Part shown: positions 1 to 11,271 of the stretch, in pieces
Position numbering within the stretch: position 1 is the stretch's first letter
How the letters are laid out: each line of letters opens with the position of its first letter
NCBI GenBank assembly: GCA_025618425.1
Contig: CM046836.1
Coordinates: 15,278,135-15,342,134, forward strand
From: Heliocidaris tuberculata
Taxonomy: Eukaryota; Echinodermata; Echinoidea; Camarodonta; Echinometridae
Direction: 5' to 3'
DNA length: 64,000 bases
Program-made: the position numbers and the translations under genes
Notes under the pieces: model-generated
Database searches by the model: none
What the model saw: the letters and a program-made list of their open reading frames with translations, nothing else
Told to the model about the DNA's origin: nothing

Positions 1-506
1 TTCTGGGACGGGGGCTTTGGGACAGGCTTGTAGGGGCAGGGTTTGGGGGCAGGGGCTTATTCACATTGGGCTTTTCCTAGGTAGTTTGTTCCTCTTGAAC
101 GTTTGATCTTTACTGATCATATCAACATGGTCAAGCACTGTAAGATAGGACCAAATGTGTAGTAAAAAGATACTTTGATGTTCATCCATTATCCGATATT
201 TTTGGTAAATTAATGGACACAGAATATAAACACTGTATTCTTGAAAATTTGCAATATCATATCTGTAATAAGGCTGGCCTTTTGAATATTTATCTAGAGC
301 CACTTTCGGATATTTCGTTGAATCTACTACCTTATTAACTGCAAAGTTGTTGAATAGATCGCGCAAACGAAATGCGATGTAGGGCCTTTTTTTTTTCTCT
401 TCATTTCAATATCTAGAGGAAAGTAATCATTGTCTCAATCCTCTTGATAAGCTAGAATTCTTTTTTCACCCAAGAATCCTTCTTCTATTGCATTTTCCTA
501 TGACAG
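1..506. other. Non-coding stretch upstream of the first exon
   Basis: Ends in a pyrimidine-rich tract and an AG acceptor at 505-506, so at least the right part is probably an intron of the gene whose last exon follows. A 101-codon open frame on the minus strand (61-366) has no recognisable domain and no support. Nothing else is seen. Confidence 0.5.
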
Positions 507-942
507 GGTGGATCTCTGGTTGAACAGCATCTTCATCCAGAACGGCATCCTCATCTATGCAACATGGTGCACCATCGCTTCATTACTCAACTTCAGTATG
601 GTCTTAACTTATTTCGCCGACGTCGATGAGGAAATCGCCTGCATCATCTGCCTCTCCATCCTCACCTCCGAGCTCGTCCTCTACTTCATCGTCGATATCT
701 TCCTCCTGGAGAGGCACCTTCGATCGGCCTTCATGGTCTACCCCGTGGTCATCTGGGCCTCGACGGCCGTGCTCGTCAACAACTGGGACCCCAACAGCAA
801 GGTGTCTATCTTCACCGCTGTGATCGTCGGTCTGGCGTGCGCTGCCTTCTTGGGAAAGCAGATCAAACAACTCACAAGCTGTTGCCGCAAGGATACCTCC
901 GTGAATGATGGTGACAAAGTGGCGATGAAGGATGTTGCTTAG
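507..942 (+). CDS. 3' terminal exon of a multi-pass membrane protein of unknown function
   Basis: The frame is open from the splice acceptor CTATGACAG (ends 506) to a TAG at 940-942, giving about 144 residues. Four hydrophobic segments can be read: around GILIYATWCTIASLLNFSMV, IACIICLSILTSELVLYFIV, AFMVYPVVIWASTAVLV and VSIFTAVIVGLACAAFL. They are joined by short loops and followed by a polar tail (KQIKQLTSCCRKDTSVNDGD...) that is probably cytosolic. GC content and codon use are clearly higher than the surroundings, as expected of a real exon. The 5' exons lie outside the window. The pattern of a start near QNG, an aromatic and small-residue first helix and a conserved YPVVIWA block recalls a family of uncharacterised invertebrate membrane proteins, but I cannot attach a name or function. 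The GTG at 508 is not a start; it is simply the first full codon after the acceptor. Confidence 0.75.
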
Positions 943-1017
943 TGATCGCGGGTTCCAAGCAAGAGACAGTTTGAGTTATCGTTTAGACGGTGACAATGCG
1001 TGTTTTGTTGATTATGA

Positions 1018-1023
1018 ATTAAA
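1018..1023 (+). terminator. Candidate poly(A) signal (ATTAAA) of the membrane-protein gene
   Basis: ATTAAA lies 76 bp after the stop codon and is followed by T/G-rich sequence (1030-1060), the usual arrangement of a cleavage site. It is the common variant of AATAAA. Confidence 0.4.
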
Positions 1024-1183
1024 GTAAAGACAGTTGATTATGTGCTATCTTTTCATTACTCATTTGAGTGAACTGTGAGAATTATTCGGCATTCAAAAAT
1101 CAATCAATAACATCATTCGAACTTGTCAACTACTTTCAATGCAACTCCTGTTTATTTGTCAGTAATAGGTTTATATCATCGAC

Positions 1184-1445
1184 CAGGGGCGGCGCTACAG
1201 GGGGGCAGAGGGGGCGACCGCCCCCCTCTATAATTTTTCAAGTAGTGAAAAAAGAAAAAAAAAAGAAAAAAAAAGAAAAAGAAGAAAAGGGAAGAAAAGG
1301 GAAGAAAGAAGAAAGAGGAGTATTAAAAAGAGAGGTATTAAACATATAACTCTATATTACCCCTGTTATTTAATGGAGAAAAAATATCTCCAATATCTTT
1401 AGGTCGTCTTGCCCCTCCTATCAAAATACCCTGGCGCCGCCCCTG
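1184..1445. mobile_element. hAT-like MITE (262 bp) with exact 8-bp target duplication
   Basis: The left end starts CAGGGGCGGCGCTACAGG and the right end finishes CCTGGCGCCGCCCCTG, an inverted repeat of hAT type (CAGGGGCGG). The 8 bp immediately outside, TCATCGAC, are identical on both sides (1176-1183 and 1446-1453). The interior is purine-rich low-complexity sequence with no coding capacity, so this is a non-autonomous copy. Confidence 0.88.
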
Positions 1446-4123
1446 TCATCGACTATGACCATGTATTGATTGAGCTTAAATAGGCCATATAATTTGTGAA
1501 ATTATGAGGCAACGCCTTCATTTGTCCTTGTATTCAGAATTGACCAAAATATATTTGCAATCAAAATGAAATATATGTTCCGTAAATTAACTTTCCCTTG
1601 CACAGGTACATGTTGACGGCAATCGAAGCCAGAGATTGATTTGTCTGAAAATGGGTGGATTTCTTGTTGTTTTGTTTTGTTTGCTTAAGGGATTTTCTTT
1701 TTTAAAAAAGGTCTTAGGTTTGTTTTTGCCTTTTCAAAAAATTCGGCTCAGTTGTTGGTAAATTTGGTCCGACGCCCCCTCCCCATCCAAAATGATCTAA
1801 TGACGAATTGTCATTGTCCTAAAGGAGAGTGCCTACATAAAAGTACCCTTCGTTGTGGTCTACGTTGCTAGACAGTGGTTCCATCCTCAATCATTATTAC
1901 AGTATTTCGTTAGTTCGTAAATCATCTCAATTACTTTATGCGCAGACAATTTGTGTAAATAGTTATTTATATGATATGTGTTAGAAAATTATGCGCTACA
2001 TAACATTTAGAAAAATAGATGATCTACGTCGCTATATATTGTTATGTATTTTTTTATTAATAAAAAGAACGTACAATTTAAATGCATTTGTATAGTTTTG
2101 TTCACTTTTTTGATCTTTTGTTGTATAATGTATTGCAGTTTGCAAATGAGTAGATGCAGTTTCGTACCAAAATATGAAATCCACCGAAAAAAAAAAAGTG
2201 TTCATGAAAGTTACGTCGGATAATTTATACACCAAGTGCATTCCAAGAGGTGACAACAATCCATGCAGCACATATCACTTCATTAGTTATTAATTAAAAC
2301 TGCAGAGCTGGACCTCTCCGTATTGAAAAGATCTGTGAATATTCGGGATCATTTTGGAACATGTGATAATTTACTGGTACATATTCTTTTTTAAGAGAGA
2401 GAAAGGAAATGTTTTGGAACTGGTCAAGAGATGGGGCTATTTCTGATATTCACTAATTCCTACAGTACCCCAAGCATAACTTTTATTCTCAATCATATTC
2501 ATAAAATTCGTGTACAAAAGCTCTTCACTGCTTTACCATTAATTTTCATTCAGTGGAAATAATCACTTCCACTATCATAATGACATCGCCATTTTAACTA
2601 CTTCTGTCATCATCATCGTCATCATCATCATCATATTATCATTATTTTTATTATCAATCTTCACTGCACATGACTGTCAAAATCATCACTCTGACACGAT
2701 TGTGAGCATGCCGACACTATCATCACCATCATCACAAACACTGAATATGTGTTCATGAAAGTTATGATTTATAGGGTCATTTGCAGGTGCTAACTTCGAA
2801 CTCATCGACCACCAACATAACTACCATCTCCTCCAGCATCATCAAGGTTACAATCATCACCAACCGCATATTCATGATGACATACATTTTATCACAAAGG
2901 GCAACAGCAACTTCAATCAGGCAATCCAGAAAACTTCAGTGACACCTTGTCTCATATAATCAACAGCAACAACCACCAAAAGAAACAAAGAAAGAAGACT
3001 TTGAAAGGATGAACAAGACATTTTCCATTTCTTGTATCATTTCCTTGCTATATTTTCTTTTTTAAAGAGCATGACTATGCCACGTCTCATCATGCATATG
3101 AAGGCCACGTGATGGAAACAAAAGAACATGATTGGTTCTCTCTGTCTTTTCTTTCCGTTTCCTTGGCAACAGTGGCTTGCAGCTCACTAAGAGGCTACAC
3201 TGCGCGCACTAACTCTGACACACTAAAATACAATTGACAAAAAAAATCAAACGTTGATCTACACGGTACAAGCAGACCTACAGTCACTCAAGGAACTACA
3301 AAAACATCACTCGGAAAAATAAATACCATGCCATAAAATTGACAATTTGAGAACAAAGAGAATTAAATTGTAAAATTTGAAAATTGACCTATGGTGCCCA
3401 AAATATGTAATCAAAGTTGGAAAACACTAATCTGGTAAGGAGCATGATGTGCAGAAGCACACGGAAAGGGCACAAAATGCCACACCAAAGTAAAACATCT
3501 AAACATTTAGCAAGGTTAGTGAAATAATGTACCAAAAATATGACTTTTTTAAAAGACAAAAACCTATGTAGCATTTACCCCAATATGCGCACTGACTCTG
3601 ACACACTAAATTACAACTTTGAAGCACTACAGATAACCTGTCTTTCAGCAATGAAGGCATGTAACACCTAGCCACCGTGACATTTTTTTTTTCTTTTTCT
3701 TCTCTCATTTTCTTTCCTAATATCCAACAAATATCTGTCGAACAGTTCAACAGCACTTTAACAAAACATGATTTGGGCTACTGTATACAGAAAGAAGCGA
3801 TAAATCAACTTGACCAATTCATTGATGACTTCAAAAAATAGTTCAGTTCTTTTCACTTTATGCCATAATGGTACCTGCAAGTCCCAAGCAAGAGTGTTAA
3901 GCACACTTACTTTTTTTCTTTATTTTCAATGATACCCTCCCCAAGTTTGTTCCTAATTATCAAAAGCGACATAGTAACACCACCAGTCTACTCGTTCTTA
4001 CGAGTGAGTGTTCATTGATTTCAGTGGTCACGAAGGAATTTTAAAACTCTTTCACATGGAGCACTGTTAGCTGTATCAAAGCTCATTGCCATGAACGTTA
4101 ATTAATTCTTGACCAAGGAAATC

Positions 4124-4127
<4 letters not shown>
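1446..4127. other. Intergenic, no gene seen
   Basis: AT-rich DNA with no open frame of recognisable content. It holds a CAT/ATC trinucleotide microsatellite around 2609-2634 and a diffuse CAT-rich zone to about 2900. I see no convincing exon on either strand. Confidence 0.6.

Positions 4128-4167
<40 letters not shown>
4128..4167. repeat. (AG)n microsatellite
   Basis: An uninterrupted AG dinucleotide run of about 40 bp. Confidence 0.95.
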
Positions 4168-4169
<2 letters not shown>

Positions 4170-4218
4170 ATCCAAGATTTGCTCCAGTATTTCTGTAGTC
4201 AGAGGAACAGGGTTAGGG

Positions 4219-4362
4219 CCAGGGGAGCGTTTCATCAAGTGTTTTGTCAGTGATTTTTACCAACAACTGTTATAAGCTACTGAAATCCTTGCATCTGATT
4301 GGCTGAGAGCAAATTTGTCGGTAAAAGTCACTGACAAAACGCTTGATGAAACGCTCCCCTGG
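4219..4362. mobile_element. Short palindromic MITE (about 144 bp)
   Basis: About 43 bp at the left end (CCAGGGGAGCGTTTCATCA...) is repeated as a near-perfect reverse complement at the right end (...TGATGAAACGCTCCCCTGG). Roughly 55 bp lies between the arms. No clear target duplication was found, so the superfamily is open. Confidence 0.7.
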
Positions 4363-4672
4363 GTTCCTATTTTTTGTGTTTGAGGTTATGTTTTGGGTGA
4401 TGGATTGGATTGGATATTGGAGTGTTACTGCCAATGCTCAATGCATGTTGTCTCCTGACAGACAGAAGGTGTTAACTCCGTGTAAAAATGATGCGAGTCA
4501 AAGCCCTTCTGGCTCTCAGCAGAGAAGATGCGAATGAAGGTCTCCAGGTTCGAAGGGTGAGGTTACATCGCTCCAAGTCTTACAACTACTGGTTTAGCAG
4601 TATCTTGTGGAATCAAACTAAGTGGCACCTACTACGATGGACACAGTACACTATGGAATCACGTACTAGTAA

Positions 4673-5165
4673 TAGCACTGTGGCTTAATACAAGGTCTTA
4701 TATCACATGTGATATAGATACCGCTGTAGTGTAACACAGTGAAGTATAACAAATGTGTTAATGGCACAGTACACCATGTAATAATTCAGCACTGTGGTGT
4801 AACATATTACGGTCTCATATCATATCTAGTACAATGTGGAAACAGCACTGTGGTGTAAGGTCTCTTAACACTAAATACAGTGTGGAAACATATGTTGCCA
4901 ATGTCCAAGTAAGGTTTTACATCTTGTACGATGTGGAAATATTCAGCACTTTAGTATTAAACATCGAGGTCTTATATTACATGTACATTAAGTACAATAT
5001 GTAAACACTAAGCGCTATGGTGCTACACATTAGGTCCTATATCACATAGTACAGTGAAAATACTCTCCACTATGGTGTCATACATCTGTACAAATGTAGG
5101 TACCAACATATTATGGTTTGTTATGACACAGTATGCTTTGAAAACACTTTGCAGTGTGGTGTAAC
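4673..5165. repeat. Degenerate minisatellite, unit about 50-65 bp
   Basis: The phrase AGCACTGTGGTGTAACA recurs in diverged form near 4673, 4721, 4788, 4843, 4945, 5010, 5065 and 5150. It alternates with GGTCTTATATCACAT-like and AGTACAATGTGGAAACA-like blocks. Spacing is mostly 48-67 bp with occasional double units. The copies differ strongly, so this is an old array. Confidence 0.7.
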
Positions 5166-5299
5166 ACAACTGAGTGAGTGAAATGACCAAATGATTTTGG
5201 TCATAAAGACACTACACTGAGGAACCATGTGGGATGTGTTACATAAGTTCGAAAACAACACTTTGATGTCTTATGCCTTGAGGGATATCGAATTACTTA

Positions 5300-8200
5300 G
5301 GGATCAAGTGTAATACTAATCCACGCAGTGTTCAACTTGCTATAGAATGAACCTAAGACCTGCTGTTTACATATATAGCACTGCAAAACCAAGTAATCAA
5401 CAACAAAGGATATATAAGAATGGAATTCTCAAAACAGATTCTAAAAGTTAAATAAATCTAACTACAATGTTCCTCTATACAGATTATATTCAACCCAAGC
5501 TCCACAACTCCATAACACTGTCAGCAGAAAAAAAATAGAGCACATTTTACATGCTGTAAGATAAAATAATTTCACACTAAATAATACATCAATTTGTCTC
5601 AAATGTCTAGGACCAAATTCTATGCACACTATACAATTGACTAACTAGCTATTATTATTATCTATAAATCAACACTAAATACCTCTGTGCATATGTACAA
5701 AATCCATCGTAAGATCCAGTCATCACGATAGAAAAATATTACATTTCCTTCTCTCACATCTAACACAAAAATAAACGAGAAACGTATATACTCAAACCGT
5801 TACTATGGAAATATCCAAAGTGATATTTAGGTCTATACATAACATGTAATATGTAACATGTTGAAGCTGTACACTAGATATGGATTATTTCTTCTAACTA
5901 CCTTTAACTAATTCTAACTACCTTTCAAGTAATCTTGAAAAGATTTAAAGAAAAAAAAAATGTCAATGTTTCTATAATAAACCATCATGGGAAATATATA
6001 TAGATATACATGTATATATGTACAAAATTCAAATGATTCTGGTAACAAAAAGAAGTAAAAAGAAGTATCATACTACTTTTTCACATCTCTTGCAACAACA
6101 AAAAGGGGGATATACATACTAAATACAAAGATAAAGAAAGTCTCCCAAAAAGTTTATATACAAATATATATAACACACTAATTATGCCATAGTTTATATC
6201 TCTTTTTTGAAGTGTCTATTCAAATGTTTTCCTTCTTATCAAAATGAAGAAATCATCCTCCATTTTCAAGAAGAAAACGAATGCTCTGTACTGCTATACA
6301 GCTTTACAGGTTATGGGAAACTATTTACAGAAAAAAAAAAGTTCAGAGATGAATCTACCACAAAAGGGAAAAAGGCTATTTACAGCTGAATTTATATTTA
6401 CACTGTGCGTAAATCAAGATATTTACCAGAGAAAGTCTTCATAAGAAAGAGGCCCTTACTAAAAAAAATTGTTCCTTGAATTTTTGACTGTACATTTTTT
6501 TTATCTATCTGCAAGGAATAACATACACAAGTCGACAATGAACATGCCTTATTTACAGTTCAGTATAGGTGAATAGTTAGAACGATTTGACCGCCATAAT
6601 CTGGTATAATTCATGTTGAGCTCTAAAATTACCATTCGGTCACTTTGCATGCTCAGTCTATCGAATTATGCTCTTATTGAAATATACAAACAGGTGTTCA
6701 ATGGTCCAGACATTAACAATGCATACTGTTCAGGCCAGACCCCAAAAAATGGAATTCATTACTTTCTGCGATCGACATTTGGGGCCAGAAAATCCTAATA
6801 AATACAAGATAGAAGACATGCTCTACCAGCTCTTCCCATACAACCTTATCCTTTCTGTATAATTATTTACACTGCTCGCATGGCAATCACATTTCCAAAC
6901 CTCGCGGTCAATAAAGAGAGTACCCTGAGAAAATTACACAATTGTTGTTTGAAACTGACTTTTTCTGAATTTACCCTACGATATATTGCTCATGTTCCTT
7001 ACAATATAGCAAAAACAATCCTACTACAATACCCCAGAGAAAGCTAGGGGGAAAAAATGTAAAAGCTATAAAATTCACTGCAAAGTGCATATCTAGTTTT
7101 CAATCAGGAATGTGACTTTATAACAGTGTAACACTTTTGGTCAAACTTGAAACCTTTTTTTTTTTTCATCTGCTTTTCTAATTTTGTGTTTCTATTGTCA
7201 AAATAGTTTCTTCACCCTTTAACCAAAGGTCTATGTACAATATACACAGGAGAGATGATAGATATGAAAAGAAAATGAATTACAATTTTTTTAAAGATCC
7301 CTTTTTTTTTTATATCTGCAAGGATACTTTGCAATGTACATGTATCACATAAATCTTGGAGATAAGCTAGAGTCAGAGTGTAATGAATATCTCACTAACT
7401 GATCCACACACAAAAAAATGACTGAGAATAGCAAATATACGCTTCCTGGTTCATACAATACACCACATTATTGTAAAAGATGTCATGCTATTCACAAAAG
7501 CATTTCCTGGAAGCTACATGTACAATCTAGAGTAAGATGACTATTAACATTACCTGTACAAAAAAGAGAATTCTACAACTGTGTACACCATAACATACCC
7601 TTTACTGAATCACTACATAATACAGTCTTTCTACAAACATACTAATCTAATGTTTTTGTATTTTTTCATTCACTTTTTAATATTTTTTTTGCTTTTTGTA
7701 TTTTTCTACTGGTTTGCTCAATATCAAATGTATACAAGAAACGAGTATCAAGCGAATTCAAATCGAGTTTGCAAGCAAGATATCAAACCAAACAAAACTC
7801 AGCATTAGATCAGAATATTCAATTCACTTGAAGTAAAAATGACAAACAATCCACCACTTACATGAACCATAACTGAGAAACTGGACACCGCAACTTGATG
7901 TGGCAAAAGAAACCAGGTAGCGTAGTGAATTTTTACGACAATCGGGCATCGCCATGACGAAATGACAAAGTAGTTAAGAGTTACACATAAAAATGTCCTA
8001 GCAGTATCAAAATCTGTTTCTTTAATATATTCATATTCTCTTTCGTCAACCATACAAGCAATGAACTTTGTTGCATCAGCACTATGGAAGAAAGACAGAT
8101 ATGAATTTTCCTCTAATAGGAAAAGGAGAGGCTGAAACCTTGTTCCTTTTGCCACAAAAATAGGGAAGTCTGTTAACGGAAAGTGTGTTAAATAGGGATC

Positions 8201-9245
8201 ATACAACAAAACCTTTGACACTTATTTTCATGCAGCTTTCAACTTTTTATATATCATGAAAAAGGTTATTTGTCGCGAGAGTAGACAAACTATCATAAAG
8301 TCTTGTCCAACATGCCTCATGGCAACAGTCAGCAGGCTGGACAAGGTCTTTATATTCACCCTAGCAAACCTACACCTCACAACTTGATGAACAAACTGAC
8401 TTTGAAATCTAGTCATATCACACAGAATTTGATTGTCGAATACTTCACAAAGTTTGACATTTCCTATTAAATTCCAAATTTATTCCCAGTTTTCATAATC
8501 ATGGAACGCCAAGTCGTTTCATTTTTGCGGCAGCAATACAAAAAGACACAGCATGCTTAATCATGCATGAATTTCTTTTTTTTTTGAAGGGAGAAAAATT
8601 AAACACACAAAGACCCTTGGGAAATGGAACTTCAATACTACAATCAGAATGAAAAACTGGAATGCTAGATTTCTCTTTTTGCTTAGCTATGCGCAGTAGA
8701 AATGTATGTACACTAGAATGTACTCATTATGCATGGAGATGAACATGTACCAGCATATAAAACTTAGGGAAATCCCCTGATTATGGAATGCCAAGCAGTA
8801 AATGTCAAGAATTAAGCTTATTGCAGATTGATACAAAGTGGGCACTGTGACATGAACAGCATATTTAATCAATTAAAAAGCAGGATATATGGAATGATAA
8901 ATTTAACAAATTCATTGAATTCAAATTTTTTTACTCTCTTTAATCGAAATGAGCCCATATTCTGAGTGCTTTTGAGATTTTCAACACAATAAATTCATTT
9001 CATTTTGGTCTCAAGAAATCTATATTTTTATATTCTCAAATATACATTGAAATCTTGTGAATTTCTTCAGGCTCATTAGGAGATTCGATAGCCCTCAATA
9101 AAGTGATTCATATCTTTTAATGTATGAAGAAAGGATGATATATTCTACAGTGCCAATCTTATTTCTTTGAACCTTACGGCAAACCATCAATAATTATGGT
9201 ATATAGCGTAATAATTCATATTGCCGTTCATGTCACAGAAGAAGC
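5300..9245 (-). other. Probable HELZ 3' untranslated region and flank
   Basis: It directly follows the HELZ stop codon (9246-9248, minus strand). The stretch is AT-rich and free of long G runs and recognisable transposons, unlike other non-coding parts of the window, which fits a long 3' UTR. The true cleavage site could not be fixed because TTTATT (AATAAA on the minus strand) occurs several times, for example near 8477. A 138-codon minus-strand frame at 7805-8221 has no recognisable domain and is treated as chance. Confidence 0.4.
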
Positions 9246-11271
9246 TCAGAAAATAGAATAAAATCCATCTTTAGTCTGCCTGTTACCAAGGTCTTTGATC
9301 AGGGACAGTGGATCAGGGGAAGCTGTCTTGGTTCTCTCATCTTTAGCTCGAACCTTAGGCTTAGGGGGTGCTCTAAGGGCACTAGCATAGGACATTGATG
9401 GCTTACTGTCATCCTTGAAGCTGGTTGGGCTTGTAGACAGGCCCAGGAGGTTGCTAGTACTACCTTGGCCATAAGGTGATGAAGGGCTTGGAAGGCTCTC
9501 TTGACTCGACAGGCTGGGTGTCGTTGGGCTGAAGTTCTGGAGACCTGGCGACTGCTGATAGCTGTTGTACTCCTGCTGATGATGTTTTGGAGAGAGAGTG
9601 CTTGAGAAGTTGTTGCTCATTGAGGACTGTGGCCATCTCTGGTGCCCGACTGAAGGATGAGCACTGTGAGGGCTTGATGATCTGTCATCCTTGCTGACTG
9701 GTCTGAAGGTATGTTCTTGACCAAGCATCGCCTGATGTCCAAAGCCGGTCTGGGAGCTAGGTGGAGCAAGGTGGTTAGGATCATCCCTTGGAGATGTCAA
9801 GGGACTCGTTCCATTGAATGAAAAACTGTTAGCTTGCGACTTCCCAAGAAAACTTCCTTTAGCATCTCCTAGTTGGATTGCTAATTCCAGAGGGCTCAAG
9901 CCAGGGCTGGCATCCAGGAAATTCGCTGGAGTGCGAGGGCTTAAGTCACTGGGCTGCACTGAAAATTCTCTCTGGTGTTTGGCCTCATGATCACGGTAAG
10001 GAGGCATGTGCGAGTCAACAAACACATCGGGTGGTGTGGGCTTCAAGGGACTGTATGGCATCCTTGGATGATTATTTTTGTTGAAAGCTGGGCCCTGGTC
10101 GATGATAGCTGGATCCCGGATCCTTGGCTGATTCCCTGTAGAGTCCAGGGTATCCCTTGGATTTTGAGATTTTGTCCTTGTGGGCCAGGGGTCTCTGTCT
10201 GGTTGGTTACTCTCTGATGTATTCCAGTGGTTGATACTATTGCTAAATGGAAGCTGTTGTCCACTAGCTCCAGAAGCATCTTTCTTTTCTGTGTACATAG
10301 AGTGGCTCCGTTGCCCCTGATGATGCTGCTGAGACATCTTAGTCTGAGAAACAGTGTCATTTGTCTGTCTTCCAGGACCTACCTTTGGTGACTGCGACCT
10401 CTTGACATTTGCCAGGAAGTTATCTGCATAGTTTTGTCCTCTTGTCCTCAAGAGATATTGGTATTCCTCATTTATCTGCATCTCCTCTATCTTGGCCACT
10501 ACTTCCTGCCTCTCATGGTGGTTTCCACCTTGACTACCAGAGTCATACTGCCCAATGGGCAAGCTCATCTGCCTTGGATCTCTTGCGGGGGAACCTGAGG
10601 GAATCCTGTGGGTAGGTCCACTAGGATGCATCGAAGGTGATGATGTCGGTGCTTCCTTGGCTGCAGGTCCCTGAGACTTGTCTTGAGCAGGCTGGTGGGC
10701 AGGTGAACCTGGTGGCCCATGCGGATGCTTCATCCCAGGGGGAATCACAAAGCCTCCTTGGTGCATGAACTGAGGGTGGTAAGGCACAGCAGGGTCCATG
10801 TAGGGGAATTGAGGAAACGGATGATAGTAGGGATTATGGACCATCCTGACGGGTACTGGCATATGCATCATGGGCACGTAGAGGACACGCCTTCCGGTGT
10901 AGGGATCAATGAAAGGCACAGGACTTGCTGGCCTCACCATACTTCCACTGGGCATTGGACCAACACCTCCAAAGAAAGGCAAGGGCTGGTTGCCAGGAAT
11001 GGGCGGTGTGGGCGTGTGACTAGGAGACAGAACCGAGCGATGGAGGTTGTGGTTGATAGCCGCTATGCCATGGGGCGGTGATCCTTGGATGAAAGGTGCT
11101 CCCATCATCTGGTTGCGCAAGGCTCGAGGGATGAATTCTTTTGCCAGAGGGTTCAGGACGTAAGTCTTCTTCATCTCCACGTTGGACAGCTGGTCCTGGA
11201 TGGAGGAGAATGTACATCCATGGAGGCTGCTGTTGTCATTACACATGGAGATGAATTTCTCCCATAGTTTC
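9246..11271 (-). CDS. HELZ: HELZ coding exon 17 (residues 1194-1868), PAM2 and disordered tail
   Basis: A 2026-nt last exon starting at acceptor TTACATTGTAG and ending at TGA. It finishes the helicase ([18 protein letters not shown]), carries the PAM2 motif and [12 protein letters not shown] (human: HTGTSILYVPAV), then about 550 residues of Pro/Ser/Gln/His-rich disordered sequence. Its last 50 residues return to strong similarity with human HELZ ([28 protein letters not shown]). This tail is the part that recruits CCR4-NOT in human HELZ. Confidence 0.96.

Noticed and set aside
7805..8221. 138-codon minus-strand frame
   Set aside because: No recognisable domain; lies in the presumed HELZ 3' UTR and has no independent promoter or splice context.
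9878..11081. Plus-strand open frames opposite the last HELZ exon
   Set aside because: They are shadows of a long, GC-richer coding exon on the minus strand whose sequence is clearly HELZ.
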